Of a DNA stretch of 64,000 nt, positions 53,990 through 64,000 are shown piece by piece; the stretch's first letter is position 1; every line of letters begins with the position of its first letter. The notes under the pieces are model-generated. The model did not search any database and had not been told where the DNA came from. It was given only the letters and a program-made list of their open reading frames with translations. The DNA is taken from the NCBI GenBank assembly GCA_947652605.1, contig OX393581.1:13768640-13832639 (forward strand), written 5' to 3'. Both the position numbers and the translations under genes were made by a program. The stretch comes from Elmis aenea. Taxonomy: Eukaryota; Arthropoda; Insecta; Coleoptera; Elmidae.

Positions 53990-54711
53990 ATCTAAAAAGG
54001 AAGGGTCACGATATGTTGTCGCTAGAATCAGATCGGCTGTGTTTATTGCATCAAGAACATCAAAACAAAATGTTTTGCAGAGTTATACGTGCAACTGGCT
54101 ATTTCCTTCGGAAAAATGGGGGAAAAACTGAAAAGTTGAATAATAAAGGTAATTTTTGCGATCGCGTTGGCCATGAAACCGTCAAAGATAAAATCAAAAT
54201 GCTTCTATTTACCAAGGCGCGCATCCTTTGCAAGTAAAATGGTGCAAAGTTTTTGAAAATGTCTTAAACGGTTCCGGAGAAAAACGCGAAAAACGAGGCC
54301 CTTGTAAAAACTGTTTTCCCTGTTAAACGCCTATGCAAGTCGCATAGATATAGTTATACAAATATACCACAACTTTTCAAATCATAGTGCTTTTGCAGGG
54401 GTTTCGTTTTTGACGTTTTTTTTTCCGAAACCATTTAAGATGTTTTCAAAAACTTCGCACCATTTTATTCGCAAAGATGCGCGCATCGGAAAATAGAAGA
54501 ATTTCGATTTTATCTCTGACGGTTTCATGGCCAACGCGATCGCAGAAATTACCTTTATTATTCAACTTTTCAGTTTTTCCCCTATTTTTCCGAAAGAATT
54601 GGCCAGTGGCACATATAACTCTGCAAAACATTTAGTTTTGATGTTCTTGATGCAATAAACACAACCTTGATCAGATTCTAGCGACAACATATCGTGACCT
54701 TCCCGTGTAAG
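53990..54711. mobile_element. Foldback MITE family B, full-length reference copy
   Basis: Both ends are inverted copies over about 240 bp: left GGAAGGGTCACGATATGTTG, right CAACATATCGTGACCTTCCC. The centre holds GGTTCCGGAGAAAAACGCG and its inverted partner near 54420. Open frames (53950-54237 plus, 54446-54777 minus) are repeat sequence. Other copies: 14721-15342, 24411-25187, 44375-44685. Confidence 0.85.
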
Positions 54712-56010
54712 AAGCGTCCTTTTTGTCCATGATAATGTGACTGAGAACATGCAGCCACCTATTAAAATGTTAGTCATGTTAATAGATCGTTCAATTTCAC
54801 ATCTTAAAAAACATTTTTCCGTCGAAAAAACTGTTGTTTATTATCGATTATTATAATGGTTTTATTGATTTAGTGATGCGAGTTAAATGTCTTAATACCA
54901 TAATTATGATTACTTTAGTATTAAATATCAACTTGGCGATTGGTTTTATTGTATAAAAAAAATTATAAAAAAGTCTATTGCCCGAAATTACTGTTTAATG
55001 TTCCTTGAAATAAGTTTTTAATTTGTGTCGAAGTTTCTGATTCGTTAACCTTATATCTAAGAAACACACATAAATATAATGTTAAGCGTCCAGCTCAACA
55101 AAGAAAAGTTCTAATGTTAAAACATTCAACTGTCTGAAACATTCTTTACCAATTATCGGAATAAAATATATCTTAAAATTTTGTTATGCATAATTTAACG
55201 TTATTATAGTTCAACTTTTTTTTAAATACCTCCAGGTGCTTTAAATATTTACGTATGCTATGGAATAGTAATCCAAGTTTTTTCAAATGTATTTAAAAGT
55301 TAAAGCTGAATAAGTTTCGTTAGTACCTGTGTGTGATGATGTTTTCGTGACGATTTTCTCGCCACGCCTTTTTTAAAGATACGTTTAGTAATTTTTAAAT
55401 CTCAAGAATCAAATTAACAATCGCAAATCGAAAATATAAGGTCACTAGATTATCCCATAAAATTGGGTCATATTGGAAAGTAGTACATCGATTCGTATAG
55501 GTATTGTTGCATTTAATGCCACTTGCTTTTGCGCTTACAGATTTATTCGCGTGTAAAAATCGTCTCTGGGCTGACAATCCATTTTATTATAATAATTATT
55601 ATGTGGCATTCTTTGCACAAGTTTGTATTAAATTTCTTAAGAATGTGTTTCTTTTATCGGGTTGTTCACATTTTGGTTTTTGTAGGCTTTGTTATTTAAA
55701 GCATGTTAATTTAATATCTGCGAGTTATGTAATAAATTGTATTTAAAAACGTTAAAGTTTAAAACAAATATATAATTGGTTAATTTTCTGCCTTTCGTAT
55801 TTTGAAATGTTTGTATTTAGAAAATTTTTAAACAATTCTGAAATGAATTATCTAATGATATACATAATTATGTGCATAAATGTGGTTTAGAATTAAACAT
55901 GTAAATTATTTTTTGTAACAAATGCCTTCCCAAATCTAGGGTTATATCTTAAAAGCATTTTAAATTATGAAAAGTTTAGATTTATAATTTAGTTTATGTA
56001 TTAGTGTAAG
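54712..56010. other. No recognised gene
   Basis: The 80-codon frame at 55504-55746 is hydrophobic and without motif; chance in AT-rich DNA is likely. Confidence 0.4.
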
Positions 56011-56127
56011 CAGGGCCTTTCAGAGTAAATGCGAGGCCCAGGGCAAACAATGTTTTTGAGGCCCTTCAAAATTAAAAACTATGAGGGAAAATATAAAACG
56101 TTAATTTAATGGTAGGTCGATAATATA

Positions 56128-56843
56128 CAGTTGTGTCCAAAAGGTATGGAATATGCTATATATCTCAGTAAATAGCCACTTTAGGGAAAAATGTTTTGAG
56201 TAAAAGTTGTTTGGTAGGTACTTAGTTTTCCACCATAAGACAAAAAAAAATATTTTTAAATGGCAAGGTCTATATTATACTCATTTGATAAAGAATTTTT
56301 TTCTCTTTTCAATGATGCAAAACTTTAGTACCCTTACTTACGCAACTTTTTGAGAAAAACGCAAAAATTATTTAAATTGATTAGTATTTATTTCTAACAA
56401 AAACGTCATAAGAACTAAAATTTTTTGACGAAAACTACAATAAGTGTTCAAACTGTGAACCATTTACAGCTTGGCAATGATAAACTCGGGTTTTAATCCC
56501 GTTTATAACATTCCCAACCATTTCAGGTGTAATTTCTCTAATACGATCTTTTAAATTTTCGTTATTCTCCGGCCTCTTAGCATAAACTTAATATTTAAGG
56601 TGACCCCATCATTGAAAAGAGAAAAAAATTATCCATCAAATGGGTATAATATAGGGGTACCCCATTTAAAAAAAATTCAGTTGTTTTTTATTGCGCTTTT
56701 GTTATTCGAAAAAAAAGTAGGTATTTAAATTTTGTCTTATGGTGGAAAACTAAGTACCTACCAAAGAACTTTTACTCAAAACATTTTTCCCTAAAGTGGC
56801 TATTTACTGAGATATATAGCATATTCCATACCTTTTGACACTG
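56128..56843 (-). mobile_element. IS630-like deletion derivative, 716 bp
   Basis: CAGTTGTGTCCAAAAGGTAT and ATACCTTTTGACACTG are the ends, with terminal repeats of over 100 bp (TATATCTCAGTAAATAGCCA is in both) and TA on both sides (56126-56127, 56844-56845). It retains only the C-terminus of its transposase (56436-56590, minus). Confidence 0.9.
56436..56590 (-). pseudogene. IS630/DUF4817-type transposase C-terminus
   Basis: The frame reads AKRPENNENLKDRIREITPE then MVGNVINGIKTRVYHCQAVN and GSQFEHLL, stop at 56436. It matches the C-terminal region of the 16352-16540 and 50170-50368 fragments: KP....L...I...I..I..E....V......R...C....G.HF...L. The remainder of the protein is deleted. Confidence 0.8.
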
Positions 56844-56953
56844 TATGTTATAAAACTGTTATTTCAACTACAAAAGTATTATGTATTTTTTTTTAACAGA
56901 TCAAGTTAAAAATAGCCCCTCTTGCCCCCTCCCCCGTCCTCTGATAAGGCCTG

Positions 56954-58076
56954 ACTTTGAGCATTTTACGAAAAAAACGTGAAAAATTTAGTGAAAATTT
57001 TAATTATTTGAAGCAAATAATTTTTATTTAATATTAAAAGTCGGGCAGTTTTATTCCATAATTTAAACCACTTCTACACTTCTACTCTGTGTTCGTGTAA
57101 CAATTATAAATTTAGGTTTACTCACCTTATTAAAATACATTATAATAGTCAAGTTTTTCAAATTAGTGGTAAACGATAAAATATGAGTGCATTATTTCCA
57201 TGTATTAAAAGTATGTTCCACTGAACAAGAATTATAATTGTCTCGTAAAAATTCAAGGACCAGCACGTTTGCCTTATGCAAATCATGTTCTACTCCGCAA
57301 TATATCGAATAGGAATTATTCATTAACATTTTTTTATCACGTATGTGGTAACTACTCGTATTTCATTTGCTTCGTGCACTGCATATTTCCATTCGATAAT
57401 AAATATGTATGTGTATAATCAGCAAGCACATTCACAAGTTTTAAAGTCGCTTAAACTGAGTTTACTCATTCAAGCGTCTCAAACTAATATGATTGCTGTT
57501 TTCGTTTCGTTATTCTAATCTGATGCGTCACGGACTGCAGGAAGTGATAGGTTAAAGTAAAAATGTTTTTTATCGGTGTTTTCTATGGGCGTAATCAATA
57601 ATAGATGAAACGTTTTAAATATTGTTACGAGATTAAGTTTTATTCTATAAAACGCATTTATAAATCAACATGGCAAAATTACGCTGCTACAAATAACTTC
57701 TTATACAAAACTCGAGAATTGATGTGAATTTCAACCTATCATTCGAAGAAATGATTCGTCTCTCCACTTGAACGTGTCGAGGAAACACTAAAGTGTGGAC
57801 GCTACTCCGATTAATAGCTATTCCCAAGTCTCCTTTTGATAGTGACCGACTTCCGGCTAATCAGGAAATTGTTGTGACCAGTAAGTTTAAAAGGACGAGA
57901 GCCTAACTGCAGACAACTGTACAATTTAACATTCTCTCGAGTGTCTCTGAAAAACACTTCCGTCTTATACTGGAACGAAAATGGTATCCGTCACATAATA
58001 TGGCGCCTTTCGTGGATGTCCTGTTATTTTGATCTTATTTCGGCGATAGGTAAATGAGCTCCTTTATACAGCGCAA
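56954..58076. other. No recognised gene
   Basis: No coding motif or repeat pair found. Confidence 0.4.
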
Positions 58077-58078
58077 TT

Positions 58079-59266
58079 TAAAAAGTCTGCAACAAATGGC
58101 AAAAAGTTTTATTGATTTCACAGAAAATTTTATTCTTAATAAAAGTTGATGCATGGTCTAATACTAATTTTAAGTTCAATAAAAAGTCATAGAACACTAG
58201 ATTTTAGCGATTTTAGAAATATTCGCAAGAGTAAAGTGCCCTCAATTTAAGATATACAAAAATTTTATAAGAAAATTTGTTTAGAATCCAAAAATAAGGT
58301 TAGATTTAAATTTTGACCGTCAAATTCCAATTTTTATTTTTTAAGAAATTTTTAACATTCAAAAAGTCTGCAACAAATGGAAAAAAAAATATTGTCGATT
58401 TTTCAGAAAACTTCATGTTACACTTGTGAGTAAATATTTAAATTGAAAATTCTTAACGTAATTCAAAATTGATATAATATGCCTAAAACCAAAACAAAAC
58501 TGAATTTAATGTGTATCTTTCAATCTAATTTGTAAGCATTAAAGCATATAATTGTTAATTATGGCAGATAAATAACTTTAGTAGAAAAACCTGAACTTGT
58601 ATTAATTTGTGGTGACTATTACAAAACATCTAGAGAAGCTGCATTAATTTTTACTGAAAGATATCCCGACAAAACTGTTTGATTTAGTACATTTGCAAGA
58701 TTATTGATACAGTTTAAGTATACTGGATCATTGGAAAACCAATACAAATAGGAACATACCAAATGGGTTATTAACCTAATTCTTTAAATGTGTTACAAAC
58801 GGTGATTGAAAACCAAAAGCATCTATTAAAACGGTAGCGATGAACAACAATTGGTCTTTCTCCTCAGTTCAAAGAATTTTAAAACACAACAAATACCATC
58901 CTTATAAACCAAAATTCATAAACAAACTTTAAGACCGAGATTATGTTTACCATTTAAATTTTGTTGTTGGGTTCCAAGAGAAGTGGAGGATGATAGCCAA
59001 TTTTTAAAACATATTTTATTCTCCGATGAAGCAACATTTCACATGAATTTTCTTATAATTTTTTTTTTGTATTTCTTGAAATAAGAGCACTTTACTCTTG
59101 CGAATATTTCCAAAATCGCTAAACTCTAGTGTTTTATGACTTTATTGAATTTTTGTTATCTTAAAATTAGTTTTAGACCATGCACTAACTTTTATCAAGA
59201 ATAAAACTTTCTGAGAAATAAATAATTTTTTTTTTCCATTTGTTTGCAACTTTCTGAATGACAGTG
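58079..59266 (+). mobile_element. IS630-like element, 1.19 kb, with transposase N-terminus
   Basis: Ends CAGCGCAATTTAAAAAGTCT (58079) and CTTTCTGAATGACAGTG (59266) with TA on each side. Long terminal repeats include CATAGAACACTAGATTTTAG and its complement. The left-terminal block AAAAAGTCTGCAACAAATGG occurs a second time at about 58359. The transposase N-terminal half is at 58560-59045. Confidence 0.85.
58560..59045 (+). pseudogene. DUF4817-type transposase, N-terminal half to first catalytic Asp
   Basis: Pieces in order: LVEKPELVLICGDYYKTSRE then AALIFTERYPDK (DUF4817 helix-turn-helix), FSTFARLLIQFKYTGSLENQ, a second DNA-binding segment SFSSVQRILKHNKYHPYKPK, and EVEDDSQFLKHILFSDEATF, where the D of SDEATF is the first catalytic aspartate. 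Frameshifts separate them and the remaining catalytic domain is absent. It is the only family member of the five in this window that keeps a catalytic Asp in the N-terminal half. Confidence 0.8.
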
Positions 59267-59569
59267 TAGAAAGTATGAAAATGTTAATTTAGGTAAAGTT
59301 ACTGCTCGGTTAAACATTGACCGGTGTTAATCGGCTTGGTGTACTTGGACAAAATTTTGGTGTGATTTTTACCCTAAATTTCATGTTAATGTGACCCTTT
59401 TTTGCTTTTGGCTGTCTGAACAAAATTGTAGCTTGCTGATTTCTAAAAGAGTAATATTAGATAAATTGTAAAAGATTCCTCACAGTTTGCTGAAGAGAGC
59501 GGAAAAGATGAAAATCTGATAAAGCAAGATTAGGACAGTTTGCGGCTAAACGGTATTACGGTATATGTT
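59267..59569. other. No recognised feature
   Basis: Short non-coding stretch between the IS630-like element and a LINE fragment. Confidence 0.4.
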
Positions 59570-60015
59570 GTTGACGAGCAAGCAAAGAATCACTGAGTTC
59601 CCGGTCTTTCTCTGCTTCTTTTTTCCTCAAACTTTGTTTTCCACCCTATTTTTACGTAGGTAGGTACCTGCTCTCTCCATCTTTTTCTTTCACTTCCAAG
59701 CTTTTAACTGATTCTATCGTTTCCTATCTTGTGAATTAATCTGGATTCAATTCTTCTCAAAAATTTCATCTCCTGCGTCTGTATCCTTTATTTTTGCGTT
59801 CTTGTTAGTGCCCAAGTGTCTGAACCATAAGTACTAAAATAAGAATTGGTACGTACTCTGCATTAAATACTCGCGTCTTAGTTTCTTCTGAGATCTCCTT
59901 CTTACTTATAAAGCATTTATTAGTGGCGTGATAAAATTTCCTCACTGCAGCTATTTTGTTATTTAGTTCTTCTTCCAATTTACCGGTGTCTGCAATTATC
60001 ATTCCTAAATATTTA
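59570..60015 (-). pseudogene. LINE reverse transcriptase C-terminal fragment
   Basis: Minus strand: FKYLGMIIADTGKLEEELNN then KIAAVRKFYHATNKCFISKK and EISEETKTRVFNAEYVPILI in one frame; KYLG is the RT motif E (usually F/YKYLG). The YG.E.W block is degenerate (LMVQTLGTN). Further down are KKMERAGTY and VENKV.GKKKQRKT fragments. It differs from the other LINE pieces here. Confidence 0.8.
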
Positions 60016-61499
60016 AAATTTCAAAGTACAATTTTGCAACTGAGACATCCATTTCAACCAATGTTTCATGAAAAATTACAGTTCTTTGCAATCGTAACGC
60101 ACCTCTAAGTAGTAATAGAGCACCATCAATCAGTGTTGTGTTTAACTGCATGTGTAAATCGATGAAGAATCCTTCGTAATTGTATTTTATTGGTTATATA
60201 TAATATAGCAGGCTGTGCATTCCATGAATGGAATTATAGCCGCTCTTTAGAGCCCTACTGACTATTATTATTGTCCGGGTAGTCACTCCGCTGTTTCTGT
60301 TCTCACTTCCTATAGGTCGTTGTTTGTCTTTGCATGACAAGAAAAGAAGAAGAAAATTTTAAAATCTTGGAGAGAAAAACAATTTTATTAGTTAGTCAAT
60401 GTTATAAATCGATCCATTGACCATATAAGAATAATTGTTCCACTTTTTTCAACTTATTGCACCGAATTTTACGCAATCTGCCTTCGTTTGCACAGCAAAA
60501 AGTTTCCGGGCGTCTGTCGTGTTGACTTGACCTAGTCAAGTAGAACATCCAGAATAACTTGGCGACTGTTTATTTCATGGCGCACTTTTCGTAACGTGTT
60601 TATCAGATTTGATTGGTCTGGATCATGCGTTATAACGTGTTACTTTTTTAATCTTATCAATTATGTTTACCAATGTTGATTAGGTGGTAACAAAATGAAA
60701 CTTTTTGATTCGATATCGATGGAGAAAAATTGTGAAATTGAAAATGATACGCTTCAAATTGAAGCTGATTGATTGCCACGGAGATTGTTCAACTTAATTA
60801 AGCCAGCAGCCACTCTGATTAGATACTTGAATGTTATTTTTTCCACCCGCAACAGCCCTAATAGCTGAAATAATCGTTTAATCTGGGGTTTTCTCGAATG
60901 GTTCTGACACACCCTTTGACAAGGCACCCTCACGCGCTTTTTTCACACGAATTTGGTTCAAATATTCCTCCTTTTTTACACAAGCAAGTACAAAAACTCA
61001 CGTACTGCTATTAATATTGTTCAGATCGGACGTTGTTCCCCGCTTACGTATGCATGTTCCAGACTACATCACATTCTTCGCGGCTGCTATATAGAATTAC
61101 GCTGCGCCGATGTAAATAACAACGCGTTGTGTCTCTGGCGTGGCCTACTAAGATTGGCACATGCAAGGTCAATAGTGAAACAGTGATGATGTATAAACTA
61201 AATTAATTACTAAGTTGTTCGACTTTCAATCCTCGCTGATACGAGCTAGTGCGTGGCAGCTTGGTATTAAAAATAAAAAATGAAGTCTGATATCCAAAAA
61301 TAACGTCGTAAACTTTAAATAGATCGTGATGTTTATTTACTGGTGTGAGGAGCAAACTTCGCTAGTTTTAATATGTCGGTAATAAACATTTTAATGTAAA
61401 AACATTGAGTTGTGAACGTTGTGTGTAGAACTATGAATACAGTTCAAGTTTAAACGTAATTTCTGCAACAGTTTTATACATTATTATTTTTGTGTTTCT
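60016..61499. other. No recognised gene
   Basis: The stretch at 60200-60350 (GCCGCTCTTTAGAGCCCTAC; AAGAAAAGAAGAAGAAAA) resembles LINE 3' untranslated or SINE-like sequence but could not be assigned. The 77-codon frame at 60953-61186 has no motif. Confidence 0.35.
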
Positions 61500-61977
61500 A
61501 GTTATGTTCCTATTCCAGAGTATACCATGCAGCTGCCGTACTTTGTGCAATTTTTCTACATATTTCTTGTTCGTTTCGGCCGTCATCTAATAGTACTATA
61601 GTACCTAAGTACTTGTGTTTTTAATTTGTGTCCATCAACTGTATATTTTGTCCCGTTTCTCCAACTACCAGATATTCAGCTTTAGATGTCCTCACATAAT
61701 ATATTCTTTATTAAGCTTGCATAGCATGTTTTGTATATCTATCCCATCTTCCGTTTAGATAACTTGGTCCACAGTAAAATGCTAGCTATATATCTTTTCT
61801 TCTTCGATGGATATACCCATGTTTGCTCTTTCAATGTTGTAGGACTTCTTTTAGATAGGTTCTAAACAATGTAGATGCGATACAGCAGCCCTGCCTCAAT
61901 ATTTTGTGACTTTCATCATCAGTGATACTGTTTGTCCCGTTTTACTGAACTAGTCATGTTTTCATACATATCATATC
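61500..61977 (-). pseudogene. LINE reverse transcriptase, second half (split by insertion)
   Basis: Minus strand from 61977: ILRQGC (RT motif 4, about 61885), FRTYLKEVLQH, then a degenerate FADD motif (TVDQVI), DIQNMLCKLN, TSKAEYLVVGETGQNIQL, HKYLGTIVLLDD (motif E) and NEQEICRKIAQSTAAAWY. Several stops. The first half of the same domain is at 63059-63420; a hAT lies between with an 8-bp duplication of LINE sequence. Confidence 0.85.
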
Positions 61978-62028
61978 CCCTACAGCAGGAGGAGGCAACC
62001 TCTTTGATAAGAAGGGCACCCCGATTGG

Positions 62029-62376
62029 CTAGCTTATGACAAAAGGCACTTCACGTTAATTTTCCAAGCAAATAGTGCTCGTTATTGTGAAGTGGTGGGT
62101 ATTAGGGTTTCTCATATTTGACATTTTTGCTTGTCCCGGGATTCCAGAAAAAATCGGTCTTCTTCCCGAGATTTTCCGGGATCCCGGGACGTAATAAATG
62201 AACTAGCTTATGACAAAGGGCACTTCACGTTAATTTTGCAAGCAAATAGTGCGCGTTATTGTGAAGTGGTGGGTATTAGAGTTTCTTATATTTGACAATT
62301 TCGCTTGTCCCGGGATTCCAGGAAAAAATCGGTCGTCTTCCCAGGATTTCCCGGGATCCCGGGACGTAATACATTA
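62029..62376 (+). repeat. 174-bp tandem duplication across an insertion junction
   Basis: CTAGCTTATGACAAAAGGCA starts at 62029 and its repeat CTAGCTTATGACAAAGGGCA at 62203. The unit contains the flank of the outer hAT, the octamer GTGGGTAT and the first part of the inner hAT MITE (TAGGGTTTCTC in unit 1, TAGAGTTTCTT in unit 2). Confidence 0.9.
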
Positions 62377-62971
62377 AGCCAATATTTTAAAATAAATAAC
62401 CTAGAAACGGAAGGAGCGGCTTATTACTTAACAAGAAACCCAAGTCATTATTTAATACATTTTGGTTTCATGGTTATTATAAGTAAATAATAAAATAGTA
62501 TCTATTGGTGAGAGAAACATACATTTCAGAAATATTACTTTACTATTGCAATATCATTTGTATGAACACAATAATTTTTATCAATAAAATTTCATTTATA
62601 AACTTCACGTATTTTGCTTTGCATTACCAGGATACAAAAGAAAGGAACGGTAAACGTATTTTGATGATTGTCATGGAGACCGGGTTTCTTTACGCATACC
62701 TACTATGGGTGTTCATAATTTGTTATTCCAAACCAGAAAAACTATTTTTTAATGAGAATAAAATTGTTTCATCTTTAATGTTAGTTAAGATATTTATAAC
62801 AAAATCTGATATTTATGATATTGGTGAAATAATCATAGTATTACAAAGTTTTTAACACAAAATAAACGAAAATAACAGTTTTTTAATATCCCGGGACAAT
62901 AAGTATTTCCTTGGAAATATAATATAGATTAAAATGGACCGGGATCCCGGAATCTCGGGAGAGAAACCCTA
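62103..62971. mobile_element. hAT MITE (TAGGGTTTCTC ends) nested in the outer hAT
   Basis: Left end TAGGGTTTCTCATATTTGAC, right end GGAGAGAAACCCTA, flanks GTGGGTAT on both sides (62095-62102, 62972-62979), an exact 8-bp duplication. CCCGGGATTCC/GGGATCCCGGGAC motifs lie within both ends, as in 39899-40379. Because its left end is duplicated, the original insertion may start at 62277. The frame at 62505-62855 (FINKISFINFTYFALHYQDT) shows no known domain. Confidence 0.88.
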
Positions 62972-63058
62972 GTGGGTATACAAATTATATTAGAACGTTA
63001 GTGGCGGGCACTTAAAAAATGCTTTGCGGGCACCCGGGTGCCAATCTCTGCCCCACAG

Positions 63059-63420
63059 CGTCCATGTATATTGGTGGAATACACTTATTCTTAAACACCA
63101 GAGTTTAATTAACGGGATACTGTCATAAGCCTTTTGAAGATCAATGAGTACCAACTGCGTTCCTGGGTTACGTTGAATTTGTTTTTCTATTATTTGTTTT
63201 AAACAGAATAGGTTGTCTTTGCCTGAGCGACCAGCTCGAAGTCATTTTGCTCTTCATAGTATGTCCAACAGTTTGGTATTCTATTCTTCAGAATCTTTCC
63301 GTATAGTCTACTCAAATAATTTGTTACACCTATTCCTCTATAGTTTGAACTGTTTTCTCTGTCACTTTTATCTGTATAAATATTACTAATGCAGCTCTCT
63401 ATTCCTTAGAGCTTAGACAG
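63059..63420 (-). pseudogene. LINE reverse transcriptase, first half (split by insertion)
   Basis: Minus strand from 63420: RENSSNYRGIGVTNYLSRLY then GKILKNRIPNCW (RT motifs 0-1), EEQNDFELVAQAKTTYS (usually EEQ.GFR.GRS..D), and, shifted, QRNPGTQLVLIDLQKAYDSI then P, containing the first catalytic Asp of the RT (in IDLQKAYD). It continues at 61977 after removal of the hAT. Frameshifts and stops make it dead. Confidence 0.85.
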
Positions 63421-64000
63421 TTCTTCGCCTCTCAAAAATTAGTTGAAATACGATAGTAGTTAAAATAGAACATCTTGTCCGTACTAGATCTGATCTAAAC
63501 AGTGATTATTCCCTGCACTAAATTTCTAGCAGAATGGAATTTTCGAACAGTTAATTTTTTAATCAAACAGGAATGTAAAATGCTTGTAAAACTTTATTGG
63601 CTACTGCTATCGGTGTTTACTTAATTGATTGCTTCGCTACTACATAACGGCTTATACATTTCTTCCGATTTCTTCTTCAGCGCAAGATTAAACTAAAACA
63701 CTTACCGTCATAATATCGTGATACAACTTAACGGATCGTCAATTTTTTTCATCTGCGGAAACATATTGGTCTTACTGACGAAGTTGTGCGAAGTTATGAT
63801 ACTGTTTAGAAGTTGAATTTGAAGAAAACCGAATAAGATGTTTAAACACACAAAATAAAGCGTACGTAATTTTCGAAGTTAACTTTTTTTGAATGAGAAC
63901 ACGTCCCGGAAAATATTTTTCGGTCGGTGTATATTTGTCTAAACGCAGTTATTTGAGAAGCGCGTAACATCTTGCAGTAAAACAAACAATTACCCGTTCT
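63421..64000. other. No recognised gene
   Basis: Possible further upstream LINE sequence at its left edge, otherwise nothing recognised. Confidence 0.4.

Larger units (their letters stand above)
56011..56953. mobile_element. hAT-like MITE split by an IS630-like element
   Basis: The ends CAGGGCCTTTCAGAGTAAAT and CTCTGATAAGGCCTG are imperfect inverted copies, and flanks AGTGTAAG and ACTTTGAG agree at five of eight positions. Almost all of the interval between is the 56128-56843 insertion. Confidence 0.5.
61986..63050. mobile_element. hAT element inserted in the LINE reverse transcriptase
   Basis: Ends CAGGAGGAGGCAACCTCTTT and GGGTGCCAATCTCTG. The flanks CCCTACAG (61978-61985) and CCCCACAG (63051-63058) match at seven of eight positions. 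Inside are a tandem duplication and another hAT MITE (62103-62971). No transposase is left. Confidence 0.8.

Noticed and set aside
55504..55746. 80-codon hydrophobic frame that could be a small membrane protein
   Set aside because: AT-rich DNA gives Phe/Leu/Ile-rich chance frames often; no signal, motif or splice context supports it.
1..64000. CRISPR array, operons, ribosome binding sites, bacterial or phage genes
   Set aside because: No regularly spaced direct repeats of that type, no long tightly packed frames; element content is that of an insect nuclear genome.

Overview
The window looks like a piece of an insect (at least arthropod) nuclear genome: strongly AT-rich, with no prokaryotic gene structure, no rRNA and no complete tRNA gene. 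It is packed with decayed copies of element types common in insect genomes: mariner/Tc1, IS630-like elements with a DUF4817-type helix-turn-helix transposase, hAT, PIF/Harbinger with a MADF protein, piggyBac-like TTAA elements, non-LTR retrotransposons, Penelope-like ends and one tRNA-derived SINE. I found no intact conserved host protein-coding gene. I cannot fix the species or order from the sequence alone.

Layout. 0-9 kb: a 451-bp MITE beside a hAT C-terminus, two mariner relics, a non-LTR RNase H fragment, a second MITE copy, a GC-rich hairpin and a 1.04-kb near-complete palindrome. 9-17 kb: a Penelope-like inverted repeat, a TATA-type promoter candidate at 13.76 kb and a 2.2-kb IS630-like element carrying a nested foldback MITE. 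17-26 kb: a 1.4-kb hAT with a perfect 8-bp duplication inserted beside mariner sequence, a third MITE copy, a recursive-splice-like site at 23.59 kb, a LINE 3' end and a foldback MITE containing a 233-bp hAT MITE. 26-30 kb: a mariner holding a compound of two tandem PIF/Harbinger deletion derivatives, joined to an IS630-like MITE that itself holds a CCCGGGA-rich hAT MITE. 31-38.7 kb: LINE pieces, short repeats, a TTAA-flanked piggyBac-like element split by a 606-bp foldback, and two MITEs placed end to end. 39-50.5 kb: a hAT MITE, mariner, Tc1 and IS630-like relics and a LINE 3' end. 50.9-64 kb: a hAT containing a SINE, a microexon candidate at 53.43 kb, more LINE and IS630-like derivatives, and a LINE reverse transcriptase split by a hAT that is split by another hAT MITE.

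How it fits together. Most open frames above 60 codons are fragments of transposase or reverse transcriptase, or chance frames inside repeats. The host signals I can see are all on the plus strand: a TATA box followed by a possible short 5' exon and GTAAGC donor (13.76-13.84 kb), a polypyrimidine-AG joined directly to GTAAGC (23.59 kb), and a 51-bp open microexon with branch point, acceptor and donor (53.43 kb). One hypothesis is that most of the window is a long intron of a plus-strand gene whose coding exons lie mainly outside. This is an inference and needs RNA data.
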